Below the pieces are notes generated by a model that ran no database searches, was not told the DNA's origin, and saw only the letters and a program-made list of their open reading frames with translations. Of a DNA stretch of 64,000 nt, positions 25,592-35,800 are shown piece after piece. Position numbers and translations under genes: made by a program. How positions within the stretch are numbered: the stretch's first letter is position 1; each line of letters begins with the position of its first letter. Source of the stretch: Gleimia hominis (GTDB lineage: Bacteria > Actinomycetota > Actinomycetes > Actinomycetales > Actinomycetaceae); contig NZ_CP126963.1 of NCBI RefSeq assembly GCF_002871945.2, positions 1,922,001 to 1,986,000 of the forward strand, given 5' to 3'.

Positions 25592-27691
25592 GTGGCTAAA
25601 GACGCTTCGAAACCGCAAACGCAAGCGTTTGAGGAAGCCTGGGCCGATTTCAAAACCGGTAACTGGACCGAAAACATTGACGTTCGAGATTTCATTCAGC
25701 AAAACTACACGCCTTACGAAGGCGGTGAAGAGTTCTTAGAAGGCCCCACGGACAAAACGTTGCGTCTTTGGGACACTCTTGAAAAGAACTACCTTTCCGT
25801 CGAACGTGAACGCCGCGTGTACGACGTTGACATCGACACTCCCGCGGACGTGGATGCCTTCCCCGCGGGCTACATCAGTGAAGATGATGACGTTGTGGTT
25901 GGCCTACAAACCGACGTTCCACTTAAACGCGCGATGATGCCTGAGGGTGGGTGGCGCATGGTTGAAACGGCGATTAAAGAAGCCGGTAAAGAACCCAACC
26001 CCGACGTGAAGAAGATCTTTACCCAATACCGTAAGACGCACAACGACGCGGTATTCGACATTTACACGCCCCGCATCCGGGCTGCGCGCTCTTCCCACAT
26101 CATCACCGGCTTGCCCGACGCGTACGGGCGCGGACGCATCATCGGGGACTACCGCCGCGTCGCCCTCTACGGCGTGGACAAACTAATTGAAGAGAAACAA
26201 AAAGACAAAGACGCTGTAGCTAACGAGCCGTTCTCGGAACACTGGGCGCGCTACCGCGAAGAACACGCGGAGCAGATCAAGGCCCTGAAGAAGCTGAAGA
26301 ACATGGCGGCCGCATACGGGTTCGACATTTCTAAACCCGCTCAGAACGCGCAAGAAGCCGTGCAGTGGACGTACTTCGGGTACCTGGGCTCCATTAAGAG
26401 CCAAGACGGGGCCGCCATGTCGATCGGGCGCCTATCTGGATTCTTCGACATTTACTTCGAACGCGATTTCAAGCGCGGTGTGCTAGATGAGAAAGCAGCG
26501 CAAGAAATCATCGACTCCCTGGTGATTAAACTACGGATCGTGCGGTTCCTCCGCACCATCGCGTACGATCAGATTTTCTCGGGCGACCCGTACTGGGCCA
26601 CCTGGTCGGACGCCGGTTTCGGTGAAGACGGACGCACCCTGGTGACGAAAACGTCTTTCCGCCTGCTGCAAACCCTCATGAACCTCGGGCCCGCCCCGGA
26701 ACCGAACATCACGATCTTCTGGAACGAAAACCTGCCTGAGGGGTACAAGCGTTTCTGCGCCCGCGTGTCGATTGAAACCTCATCGATCCAATACGAGGCC
26801 GACGACCAGATCCGCTCCCACTGGGGTGACGACGCAGCCATTGCCTGCTGTGTTTCCCCAATGCGGGTAGGTAAGCAAATGCAGTTCTTCGGGGCGCGCG
26901 TTAACGCGGCTAAAGCTCTGCTGTACGCCATCAACGGTGGTCGCGACGAAGTATCAGGCAAGCAGGTCATGGAAGGTTACGAACCAATCAAATCCGATGG
27001 CCCCCTAGATTTCGATGAGGTTTGGGAAAAGTACGAGCAGATGCTCGACTGGGTGGTGGGCACCTACGTGGAAGCCCTCAACATCATCCACTACTGCCAC
27101 GACCGCTACGCGTACGAAGCAATGGAGATGGCGTTACATGACTCCGACATTGTCCGCACCATGGGATGCGGTATCGCGGGCCTGTCGATCGTGGCGGACT
27201 CCCTGTCGGCCATCAAATACGCCACCGTCACTCCCGTTCGGGACGAAACGGGGCTGGTTGTGGACTACAAGACGGAAGGGGAGTTCCCTCGCTACGGTAA
27301 TGACGACGACCGTGCGGACGACATCGCCGCAACCATCGTGCACACCGTGATGTCTAAGATCAAAGCGATCCCCATGTACCGCGACGCGATCCCAACGCAG
27401 TCGGTTCTGACCATCACCTCGAACGTCGTGTACGGCAAGGCGACCGGGTCGTTCCCCTCAGGGCACGAAGCGGGAACCCCATTCGCACCCGGCGCTAACC
27501 CCGAAAACGGGGCAGACACCCACGGGATGCTGGCTTCCATGCTTTCGGTCGGCAAGCTCGACTACACGGACGCCCTCGATGGCATCTCACTGACCAACAC
27601 GATCATCCCCTCGTCGCTGGGCCGCGACCTGAGCGAGCAGGTGTCGAACCTGGTTGGCATCATGGACGCCGGCTTCATCAAACAAGACTAA
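25592..27691 (+). CDS. pflB: Pyruvate formate-lyase, catalytic body lacking the glycyl-radical domain
   Basis: Converts pyruvate and CoA to acetyl-CoA and formate under anaerobic conditions. The 699-aa protein aligns with normal PFL up to the LVGIMDAGF segment, including the active-site cysteine pair in ACCVSPM (Cys419-Cys420) and the late [26 protein letters not shown] region. It then stops. The last 60 or so residues of ordinary PFL, with the radical glycine in RVSGYA, are missing and are encoded by the separate gene at 27814. The GTG start follows AAGGAGATGAGAAA. The protein can therefore work only with a partner that carries the radical. The order with the activase gene is otherwise conventional. 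Confidence 0.95.
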   Translation: MAKDASKPQTQAFEEAWADFKTGNWTENIDVRDFIQQNYTPYEGGEEFLEGPTDKTLRLWDTLEKNYLSVERERRVYDVDIDTPADVDAFPAGYISEDDDVVVGLQTDVPLKRAMMPEGGWRMVETAIKEAGKEPNPDVKKIFTQYRKTHNDAVFDIYTPRIRAARSSHIITGLPDAYGRGRIIGDYRRVALYGVDKLIEEKQKDKDAVANEPFSEHWARYREEHAEQIKALKKLKNMAAAYGFDISKPAQNAQEAVQWTYFGYLGSIKSQDGAAMSIGRLSGFFDIYFERDFKRGVLDEKAAQEIIDSLVIKLRIVRFLRTIAYDQIFSGDPYWATWSDAGFGEDGRTLVTKTSFRLLQTLMNLGPAPEPNITIFWNENLPEGYKRFCARVSIETSSIQYEADDQIRSHWGDDAAIACCVSPMRVGKQMQFFGARVNAAKALLYAINGGRDEVSGKQVMEGYEPIKSDGPLDFDEVWEKYEQMLDWVVGTYVEALNIIHYCHDRYAYEAMEMALHDSDIVRTMGCGIAGLSIVADSLSAIKYATVTPVRDETGLVVDYKTEGEFPRYGNDDDRADDIAATIVHTVMSKIKAIPMYRDAIPTQSVLTITSNVVYGKATGSFPSGHEAGTPFAPGANPENGADTHGMLASMLSVGKLDYTDALDGISLTNTIIPSSLGRDLSEQVSNLVGIMDAGFIKQD

Positions 27692-27730
27692 GCGCGGGGC
27701 TAACTAAAGAAGCGGTAAATATAACCACAA

Positions 27731-27788
27731 GGGTTCGCGCAGAACCTCAACGAGCAGAACTAGCTATAGGGTTCGCGCAGAACCTCAA
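27731..27788 (+). repeat. Two tandem hairpin-forming repeats between the PFL halves
   Basis: A 20-bp unit GGGTTCGCGCAGAACCTCAA occurs at 27731-27750 and 27769-27788. Each can fold through GGTTC and GAACC with a GCGCA loop. They lie in the 122-base gap between the two PFL genes and could set the relative amounts of the two proteins by RNA processing or partial termination; that role is inferred. Confidence 0.75.
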
Positions 27789-27813
27789 GAAGCAAAATAA
27801 TAAGGAGACAAAA

Positions 27814-28065
27814 ATGGCAACCATGACTTTTGAACAGCGCCTGGCTTCCATGAAAGAAAACCGGGCGGACAACGGTGGGGTAAAAGGCCTGTACCACGCG
27901 AACATCAACGTGCTTAACCGCGAAACGTTAGAAGACGCGATGGAGAACCCAGAGAAGTACCCGCAGCTGACGGTCCGCGTGTCGGGTTACGCCGTGAACT
28001 TCGTGCGTCTAACGCGCGAACAGCAGCTGGACGTGCTGTCGCGCACGTTCCACGACGGCATGTAA
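27814..28065 (+). CDS. Stand-alone glycyl-radical subunit of pyruvate formate-lyase (GrcA-like)
   Basis: 83 aa equal to the C-terminal glycyl-radical domain of PFL. It has the [21 protein letters not shown] segment of PFL with the radical glycine at position 58, and ends in SRTFHDGM like PFL. The first 25 residues ([16 protein letters not shown]) are extra and probably help docking. E. coli GrcA (YfiD) is a comparable spare part that replaces the damaged domain of an otherwise complete PFL; here there is no complete PFL in the window, so this domain should be obligatory. A GGAG ribosome site precedes the ATG. The activase gene starts 21 bases downstream. Confidence 0.92.
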   Translation: MATMTFEQRLASMKENRADNGGVKGLYHANINVLNRETLEDAMENPEKYPQLTVRVSGYAVNFVRLTREQQLDVLSRTFHDGM

Positions 28066-28086
28066 GTTTGAGGGATTAACTCGATT

Positions 28087-28989
28087 TTGAGTGAAAAACT
28101 CGATAGGGGCGGTGCGTTCTGGCAGACGGAGGGTCTGACCGGACAGTACCGCCCCGAACCGTTAGAAGAAGAAGTCCCCAGGGTTTCTGGGGCGGGCCTG
28201 CAGGGAATTAAGAAGGCTCCGGAGTTGGATCGGCACGCGCATTTCGAAGCGGTGCGGGCCGGGGAGATTGGTTCCGTGCACTCGTGGGAGTTAGTGACCG
28301 CGGTTGACGGGCCGGGCACGCGCATGACCACGTTCTTCGCGGGCTGCCCACTGCGATGCCTGTACTGCCACAACCCCGACACGTTTAAAATGCGTAACGG
28401 TACCCCCGTGATGACCGATGACCTGATGGACCGCATCCGTCGGTATAGAGCCGTGTTCCGCGCCAGTAAAGGTGGGGTCACGTTCTCGGGTGGGGAACCG
28501 CTGATGCAACCGAAGTTCCTTGAGAACCTGCTGGTGCGGTGCCGGGAACAGGGGATCCACACGACGATCGACACTTCGGGTTTCCTAGGACGGTCTGCAA
28601 CGGACACGATTTTGGACAACTTGAACCTCGTGCTGCTTGACGTGAAATCTGGGGATCCGGACACGTACAAGAAAACGACTTCGCGCCCCCTGGAACCCAC
28701 CGTGCAGTTCGGAAACGTGCTTGCGCAGCGGGGGATTCCCGTGTGGACCCGGTTCGTGCTGGTCCCGGGGCTTACGGACAACCCGGATAACGTGGAGCAA
28801 GCCGCGCGGATAGTGAGCGCGTGGCCGAACGTGGAGCGGGTTGAAGTGCTCCCGTTCCACCAGATGGCACGCGATAAATGGGACAGCCTGGGCATTGACT
28901 ACCAGTTAGCTGACGTCGAACCCCCGTCGAAACAAGCCACGGAGGCTGCGCGGGAAATCTTTCGCGATCACGGCCTCACTGTGTTCTAG
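28087..28989 (+). CDS. pflA: Pyruvate formate-lyase activating enzyme
   Basis: Radical SAM enzyme that abstracts a hydrogen from the PFL glycine; here its target would be Gly58 of the separate 83-aa subunit. The 300-aa protein has the CxxxCxxC cluster site (Cys87, 91, 94 in FFAGCPLRCLYCHNPDTF), the SGGEPLMQPKF motif and the later LLDVKSGDPDTYKKTT segment. About 60 residues before the core (MSEKLDRGGAFW...) are longer than in E. coli PflA (246 aa); whether they serve the split enzyme is open. The TTG start has only a distant GAGGG, so a start further in is possible. The 3' end is repeated in degenerate form downstream. Confidence 0.94.
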   Translation: MSEKLDRGGAFWQTEGLTGQYRPEPLEEEVPRVSGAGLQGIKKAPELDRHAHFEAVRAGEIGSVHSWELVTAVDGPGTRMTTFFAGCPLRCLYCHNPDTFKMRNGTPVMTDDLMDRIRRYRAVFRASKGGVTFSGGEPLMQPKFLENLLVRCREQGIHTTIDTSGFLGRSATDTILDNLNLVLLDVKSGDPDTYKKTTSRPLEPTVQFGNVLAQRGIPVWTRFVLVPGLTDNPDNVEQAARIVSAWPNVERVEVLPFHQMARDKWDSLGIDYQLADVEPPSKQATEAAREIFRDHGLTVF

Positions 28990-29050
28990 GGGGCCTCACC
29001 GGCTTGCAACCGCCTCACCGGCTTGCAACGGCCTCATCGTGTTCTAAACC
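28972..29050 (+). repeat. Degenerate 19-20 bp tandem repeats over the pflA stop codon
   Basis: Four units beginning GGCCTCA or CGCCTCA, starting at about 28972, 28993, 29012 and 29031. The middle two share 18 bases (GCCTCACCGGCTTGCAAC); the first contains the pflA stop and the fourth resembles it (TGTTCTA). A shorter repeat (CGCCTCTGAAAAC) follows at about 29050 and 29115. Confidence 0.65.
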
Positions 29051-29234
29051 GCCTCTGAAAACCTGGGGCACTTCCGTAAGCACCGCCCGTAACTGTCTTG
29101 AAACGCGCCAGTAACGCCTCTGAAAACTTGGGAAACTACCGAACGCAACCCGGCGTGTAAGCGGAGGCGCTAGCCTGGAGTTAAGACAGCTAGTTGCCCG
29201 TGGGTGGGCGGTAGTTCCAATGAGGGGATGCGTT

Positions 29235-30566
29235 ATGAGCTGGTTAGATTCCATTGAACACAACCGTTGGTTGAGTAAGCATTTGCAGGCGCTGGTTGAA
29301 ACTGGCCGGTCCGCGATGGTGCCAACGGGGTTTGGGATGTTGAACCCCGATGGGAGTATTGACAAGACCCGCCCGGTGGATCTAGCGGCCACCGCTCGGT
29401 TCACTTACGTGTTTTGTTTAGCTACCGAACTGGGGATTCCGGGGTCGCGTAAGTATGCGGACCATGGGGTGCGGTGTTTACGGAAGTATTTTAAGGACCC
29501 GGAGTTTGACGGCTGGTTTTTCGCGATTGAGCATCAGCCGGATGCGGATGGCAACGGGGTGCCACACGGTGAGGATGGGGCGTGGAAACGTCAGTACTCG
29601 AACGCGTTCTTGCTGTTAGCGGCGGCGTCGGCAACGGTGGCTAACCGGCCGGGTGGTAACGAGCTCCTGCTGGAAGCGATGCGGGATCAAGAGGCGCATT
29701 GGTGGGACGAAACTGTGGATCGGGTGCGGGCGCGCTATAACCGCGACTATTCGGAATTGGCGGATTACCGGGGCATGGATTCTAACTTGCACACGACGGA
29801 AGCGTACCTCGCGGTGGCGGAAGTGATGGACGACCCGGTGTGGATAGACCGCGCCACCGCGATTTTGCGGTTCGTGTACGAAGAGGCGTCGAATAACGAT
29901 TGGCGGGTGGGGGAACACTACGATTCCAACTGGCAGCCGCTGGTGAATTACCCGGGGCATTCGCGCGGTGAGCAGCATTTTCCGAACGCGGTGGTGATTG
30001 GCCACCAGATGGAGTGGGCCCGGCTTGCGGTTCACGTGCGGGCTGCCAATAAGACGATTGGGCGCACCTCGCCGGATTGGCTTCTGGAACTGTCGCAAGA
30101 GATGTTTGAACGTGCCCGCGTGGATGGGTGGCGTCGTAATGGGAAACCGGGGTTCGTGTATTCCGTTGATTTTGAGGGCAATGTGGTGGATGCGTCGCGT
30201 ATGCAGTGGATTGTTTCTGAGGGGATTGCCGCAACGATCGCCCTGCGGCAAGCGGTGTTGGACGACGGCGGAAGTATTGGTTCCGTGGAGCATTACGACC
30301 ACCACTATCGTTCGTGGTTAGATTACGTGGAGGAGTACGTGATTGAGCAGCCCGGGTATTGGCACCGGTGCCTGTCGGAAGATAATGAGGTCACGGAATC
30401 TTACCTGCCGGGTTTAAAAGACAATTACCATGCGGTGCAGGCACTGTTAATGCCCCGGTTGCCGCTGTGGCCGCCGTTTGCTGCGGCGATTTCGCGGGGC
30501 CTGTTGGATAAACCGCATCAACCAGCACGGGAGGCGAAAGGGTGGCGTTTGGGCCGTCGCCGGTAG
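29235..30566 (+). CDS. AGE family sugar epimerase/isomerase
   Basis: About 443 aa with the all-helical (alpha/alpha)6 barrel pattern of N-acylglucosamine 2-epimerase family proteins, including the YihS sulfoquinovose/mannose isomerase branch. Family-like segments include FTYVFCLATELG, GWFFAIEHQPDADG, SNLHTTEAYLAVAEV, NYPGHSRGEQHFPNAVVIGHQMEWARL and SVDFEGNVVDASRMQWIVSEG; conserved histidines in NLHT, GHQMEW and the later DHHYRSW fit the catalytic positions. It most likely interconverts aldose and ketose sugars. The ATG at 29235 was chosen because GAGGGG stands nine bases upstream; the frame is open a little further. Confidence 0.82.
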   Translation: MSWLDSIEHNRWLSKHLQALVETGRSAMVPTGFGMLNPDGSIDKTRPVDLAATARFTYVFCLATELGIPGSRKYADHGVRCLRKYFKDPEFDGWFFAIEHQPDADGNGVPHGEDGAWKRQYSNAFLLLAAASATVANRPGGNELLLEAMRDQEAHWWDETVDRVRARYNRDYSELADYRGMDSNLHTTEAYLAVAEVMDDPVWIDRATAILRFVYEEASNNDWRVGEHYDSNWQPLVNYPGHSRGEQHFPNAVVIGHQMEWARLAVHVRAANKTIGRTSPDWLLELSQEMFERARVDGWRRNGKPGFVYSVDFEGNVVDASRMQWIVSEGIAATIALRQAVLDDGGSIGSVEHYDHHYRSWLDYVEEYVIEQPGYWHRCLSEDNEVTESYLPGLKDNYHAVQALLMPRLPLWPPFAAAISRGLLDKPHQPAREAKGWRLGRRR

Positions 30567-30651
30567 CCAGGTTGAAGGCGCGCCACCGAAGTATCCAGCC
30601 TGAAGGCGCAGTATTGTTCGGCGCGTCGGTCGTGTGGGGATTGGGTCTGCG

Positions 30652-31221
30652 CTAGTTTGATTCCTCTGTCACTAGCTTGAACGTGTCTGGGTCCAGCTGT
30701 TCTAACACGTGAGGGATGAGTGGGCCCACTACGGTGATGGTGTCTTTTACGCCGCCGCGTGACCCGGCGGAGTTGACGATGAGTACCCCGTCGGAATCTT
30801 GGGAGGTTACGCCCACGAGTCCGCGCGACAGGGACGCCAGTGGGGTCATCGACAGGCCTTGTTGAGCGATTTGCCAGCGAATTGCGTCCAGGTGCGCGGC
30901 CAGTAGCGGTTCAGTTGCTTGAGGGGTGATGTCGCTCTTAGTCACGCCGGTTCCACCGCAGGTGAGGATCACCCGGGCGCCGCCTGCGATTGCAGCTTTG
31001 ATTGCGCCCTGTACCTTAGCGGCATCTTCGTCGACAAGAACGAGGTCTGGGGTGTCAACTTGATACTTTTGTAGCAGTTGGCGCGCGAGGTTGCCGGCAC
31101 TGCCAGGTTGGCTGGCGCGAATGCTGTCGTGCATCACCATAATTACCGCACCTGCGACGCGGTGTCGTAATTTTGCCAGTTTCTTCTGTTTTATCTTCGA
31201 GTTGGTGTTCTTGTCGCCCAT
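30652..31221 (-). CDS. MogA/MoaB family molybdenum cofactor biosynthesis protein
   Basis: 189 aa. The MoCF-binding fold is shown by LTCGGTGVTKSDITPQAT (GGTG loop binding molybdopterin) and the NSAGSRGGVKDTI segment. MogA-type proteins adenylylate molybdopterin before molybdenum insertion. An N-terminal basic stretch (KNTNSKIKQKKLAKLRHR) precedes the domain. The gene is divergent from narK and the nitrate reductase operon, whose enzyme needs the cofactor. MogA and MoaB cannot be told apart here. The 189-base divergent region with narK should hold both promoters; I see no clear FNR or NarL site. Confidence 0.87.
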   Translation of the reverse strand: MGDKNTNSKIKQKKLAKLRHRVAGAVIMVMHDSIRASQPGSAGNLARQLLQKYQVDTPDLVLVDEDAAKVQGAIKAAIAGGARVILTCGGTGVTKSDITPQATEPLLAAHLDAIRWQIAQQGLSMTPLASLSRGLVGVTSQDSDGVLIVNSAGSRGGVKDTITVVGPLIPHVLEQLDPDTFKLVTEESN

Positions 31222-31410
31222 CCCTTAACCCTTCATTTACGTAATTATGAACTTACTTTAATTGTGTTTACGCTCGGCGCATCCCGGGTTTGGCGGACCT
31301 CAAGAAAGCCCTTACAGTCAGCACATTCTCTCCCACTATATTAAACCGGAAAAAGGTGTGAATATTTGTGGAATGCTAGGGCCGATAAGTAGTAACTGCG
31401 TGAGGATGAC

Positions 31411-32724
31411 ATGGTAACTAAGGAATCAAAATACCTCCTGAAGGGGTGGGATCCGAACGATCCCAACAAGTGGAACGCCAGCATCGCGTGGCGCACCCTA
31501 GTGATTAGTACATTCTCAATGATCCTCGCGTTCTGCGTGTGGTTCCTAGTGTCAGCGATAGCGCCGAAACTAAACGAAATTGGTTTTGACTTAACGAAGG
31601 CGCAACTGTATTGGCTCACGTCGATGCCGGGCCTGTCGTGCGGGGTGCTGCGTTTGATCTACACGTTCTTACCGCCAATTGTGGGCACGCGTAAGCTCGT
31701 GGGCATTTCCTCACTGCTGTACATCATCCCGATGCTCGGCTGGTTTTTTGCCGTGCAGAACACGAATACGCCGTACTGGTGGCTACTGACCTTAGCGTTC
31801 ATGTGCGGTATCGGCGGCGGATCGTTCTCTGGTTACATGCCATCCACCGGGTACTTCTTTCCTAAACGCCTGTCGGGCACCGCTTTGGGCCTGCAGGCCG
31901 GTATCGGGAACTTGGGGATGTCAATTATCCAACTGGTTGGGCCGCTACTGATGGGCTTTTCTCTGTTTGGCCTCACCTGGCTATCTCCCCAACAGGGAGA
32001 CGGCGGGCCCCTGTGGGTTCACAACGCTGCCGTGTTCTTTATTCCGTGGTGCATTGTGGCTGCGGTTTTGTCGTTTTGGTTGTTGAGGGACGTGCCGATC
32101 CAAGCGAATATTAAACAGCAGCTAGACATTTTCTCTAACCCCAACACCTGGTACATGACGGTGCTGTACGTGATGACGTTCGGGATTTTCTCGGGGTTCT
32201 CCGCCGTGTTCGGACTGTTGATTAACGACAACTTTGGGGCGCAGTCACCACTGAAACTTGCGGTTACGGGCGCGTCATTTGCGTTCCTCGGCCCCCTTAT
32301 CGGTTCCGTGGTGCGGATGCTGTGGGGGCCGTTTTGCGACAAGATGGGCGGGGCAATTTGGACGTTCATCTCGGGCGTGGGGATGGCGGTGTCACTCGCG
32401 GTGGGTGGCTACTTCCTCATGAATCCGAAGAGTAAAACGGACTTCTACTTTTTCTTAACAGCAATGCTGGTAATGTTCTTGTTCTCTGGGTTCGGTAACG
32501 CGGGGACGTTCAAGCAGATGCCGATGATCATGCCGGCGCGTCAGGCCGGTGGGGCGATTGGTTTCACCGCGGCCGTGGCCTCATTGGGCCCGTTCGTGGT
32601 GTCGATGGCACTAACAGCGGTGTCGGCTTCCACCTGGTTCTTTATTTGCGCAGTGTTCTGCGTTGTCGGATCCGTGCTGTGCTGGAAGCAGTACGCGCTA
32701 AAAGGGGCGCCGTTCCCAGGCTAG
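31411..32724 (+). CDS. narK: Nitrate/nitrite MFS transporter
   Basis: 437 aa with twelve predicted membrane helices of the major facilitator family. The NarK/NasA signatures are visible: GMCGIGGGSFSGYMPSTGYFFPKRLSGTALGLQAGIGNLG in the first half and the GFGNAGTFKQMPMIM segment in the second, the two nitrate-signature glycine-rich helices. It imports nitrate or exchanges it for nitrite across the inner membrane for the reductase encoded directly downstream. The ATG follows GAGGATGAC. First gene of the nar cluster. Confidence 0.95.
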   Translation: MVTKESKYLLKGWDPNDPNKWNASIAWRTLVISTFSMILAFCVWFLVSAIAPKLNEIGFDLTKAQLYWLTSMPGLSCGVLRLIYTFLPPIVGTRKLVGISSLLYIIPMLGWFFAVQNTNTPYWWLLTLAFMCGIGGGSFSGYMPSTGYFFPKRLSGTALGLQAGIGNLGMSIIQLVGPLLMGFSLFGLTWLSPQQGDGGPLWVHNAAVFFIPWCIVAAVLSFWLLRDVPIQANIKQQLDIFSNPNTWYMTVLYVMTFGIFSGFSAVFGLLINDNFGAQSPLKLAVTGASFAFLGPLIGSVVRMLWGPFCDKMGGAIWTFISGVGMAVSLAVGGYFLMNPKSKTDFYFFLTAMLVMFLFSGFGNAGTFKQMPMIMPARQAGGAIGFTAAVASLGPFVVSMALTAVSASTWFFICAVFCVVGSVLCWKQYALKGAPFPG

Positions 32725-32841
32725 GGGCTCCGACGGTGCTGGGCGGGTGATTCTTGAAAAGCACGAGGTTCTTGAAGGACGCGGGGTTCGCCAGGGTGGT
32801 GGCAGCGTTTGGGCACAGACAGATTTGCGGAAAGGGTAACG

Positions 32842-35800
32842 ATGGCTAACTCATCTTTATTGAAACTGGGCGCTAAACTGCGCAGAGGTGATGTAAGTGA
32901 AGACGCGCGGCAAATGTTTTTGCTGGGTGGGCGGGAAGCCGACAGTTTTTACCGCCAGCGTTTCAGCCACGACAAGGTTGTGCGTTCTACCCATGGGGTG
33001 AACTGCACGGGTTCGTGTTCGTGGCGTGTGTTCGTTAAAGATGGGTTGATCACGTGGGAGGCTCAGGCGGTGGACTATCCGTCCACGGGTCCGGATATGC
33101 CCGATTACGAGCCGCGGGGGTGCCCGCGTGGAGCCGCGTTTTCTTGGTACGAATACTCCCCAACGCGTATCCGCTACCCCTATATTCGTTCAGTGCTTCT
33201 TGAGGCGTACCGGGAAGCGAAGAAGTCGCACCCGGATCCGGTGGATGCGTGGAATGCGGTGGCCTCAGACCCGAAGTTGGCGAAGCGTTACAAGTCGCAG
33301 CGCGGTAAAGGTGGGATGGTGCGAGCCACGTGGGAAGAAGCCACGGAAATCACAGCGGCCGCAACGGTTTCAACCATCAAGGAGTACGGGCCCGACCGCC
33401 TCGCGGGCTTCTCGGTGATTCCCGCGATGTCCATGGTGTCCTATGGTGCGGGCGCACGCTTCCTGGAGCTCTTGGGTGGAACTATGCTTTCGTTCTACGA
33501 CTGGTACGCGGACTTGCCAATGGCCTCCCCGCAAGTATTTGGTGACCAAACGGACGTGCCGGAGGCCGGTGACTGGTTCAACGCCACCTACCTGCTGGTG
33601 TGGGGGTCGAACCTGCCACTTACCCGCACGCCCGACGCGCACTTCATGACGGAGGCGCGTTACCACGGGCAGAAAATGGTGTCGATCAACCCGGACTATT
33701 CGGATAACACGAAGTTCGCGGACGAATGGCTGCGAGTAAACCCGGGTACGGATGCGGCATTAGCGCTCGGGATGGGCCACGTGATCCTCAAGGAATTCCA
33801 CGTGCAGAAGCAAACCCCGTACTTCCTGGACTACATGCGCAAGTACACTGACAGCCCGTTCTTGGTGAAACTGGAGCAGACAGAGCAGGGGCTGGTGCCC
33901 GGCAAGTTCCTCACGGTAAAGGACGTGACGAGCGTTTCGCAGCAGACTAAGAACGCGCCGAAACCGGAAGCGCGGTACCTGGTGATGGGTAAAGATGGGA
34001 CGGTTAAAGACCCGCGTGGCACCATGGCGGACCGGTTTACCCCTGAGGGGCATGGCCACTGGAATTTGAAGATGGAGGGCGTGGACCCCGTGATGAGCCT
34101 CGCGGAGGTAAACGGAGAGCCGACCGAGGTGACGCTCCCGCGCTTCGACTTGGTGCCGGATGGCAAAGCGGCGCAGCACTCGGTGGGTGCGGGCGCGATT
34201 AAACGTGGGGTGCCGGCCATTAACTACGACGGCCAGTGGGTCACCACGGTGTACGACCTGCTGCTTGCCCAATACGGGGTGGAGCGCGAGGGCCTGCCGG
34301 GGCAGTGGCCAGATGGGTACGCGGATACTTCTAGTCCGTGCACCCCGGGTTGGGCGGAGTCGATCACGGGGGTACCTGCGAACGCGACTATCCGGGTTGG
34401 TCGGGAGTTCGCGCAGAACGCGGACGATTCGAAGGGGCGCTCCCAGATCGTGTTGGGGGCGGGTACTAACCACTACTTCCACTCCGACCAGGTGTACCGC
34501 ACAATCTTGGCCTTAACGTCGATGTGTGGCACGCAGGGTGTGAACGGTGGTGGCTGGGCGCACTACGTGGGGCAAGAGAAGGTGCGTCCCGTGGCATCAT
34601 TCCAGCACTACGCATTTGGGTTGGATTGGCACCGGCCGCCGCGCCACATGATTTCCACGGGATTTTGGTATTTAGCAACCGAGCAGTGGCGTTACGACGC
34701 GTTGAAAACCTCGCGGTTGGCGTCCGCGGTTTCGACCGCGAAGGTTGAGGACGTGAACGTTGCGGATTCGCTGTTGGAAGCGCAAGAACGCGGATGGACA
34801 CCCACGTACCCGCAGTTCAACAAGTCATCTCTGCGGTTGGGACGCGAAGCGAAAGAGGTGGGTTTAGATGTGGGCCCGTATGTGGCGCAGGAACTGGAGG
34901 CGGGTCGGTTGGAGTTCGCTTCTAAAGACCCGTCTAATCCGGTGAACTACCCGCGAGTGTTGTTTAACTGGCGCACGAACCTGCTGGGCTCTTCCGCGAA
35001 GGGCACGGAGTACTTCTTGCGGCACATGCTGGGTGCCGATAATGACGTACAGGGGGAGGAACTGGGTGAAGCGCAGCGTCCGAAGCACATGCGGTGGCGG
35101 GAACAGGGCGCGGACGGCAAGTTGGATTTGTTTGTGACCGCAGATTTTCGCAACACCTCTACCACGTTGCATTCGGACATCGTGTTCCCAGCTGCTACCT
35201 GGTACGAGAAGCACGACTTGTCGACCACGGACATGCACCCGTACATCCACACGTTTAACGCGGCAATTAACCCGCCGTGGGAGGCGCGCACGGATTTTGA
35301 GCTGTATTCAAACCTGGCGGATAAGGTTTCTGAGCTAGCTGCCGGCCACCTGGGGGTGGAGACGGACGTGGTGGCGTGCCCGTTGAACACGGATACGCCC
35401 GACGAACTGGCTAACCCCAATGGCGTGGTGGTGCCACGCGCGGAATGCGGGTGGGTGCCGGGGCAGAATATGCCGAAGATTGTGCCGGTAGAGAGGGACT
35501 ATTCGGCGATTGGGCAAAAATTCAAGTCGATTGGCCCGCTGCTTGAAAAACTGGGGGAGACGGTTAAGGGCGTCACGCTGCACCCGGAGCCGGAAGTGAA
35601 AGAGATGGCGAAAGAGTACGGGCTGGTGGACACCCCGATTGGTCCGCGTCCGTCTTTAGCTACTGATTTGGCGGCGTGCGAGTTCATTTTGAAGTTCTCG
35701 GGCGCTACGAACGGGAGGCTCGCTACCCGCGGTTTTGAACAGCTGCAAGAAAAGGTGGGGAGCGATGGGAACATGGTGGAGATGTCGGCGGGTCAGGAGG

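Noticed and set aside
31222..31410. FNR or NarL operator before narK
   Set aside because: AT-rich with a TTACGTAA palindrome but no recognisable consensus site.
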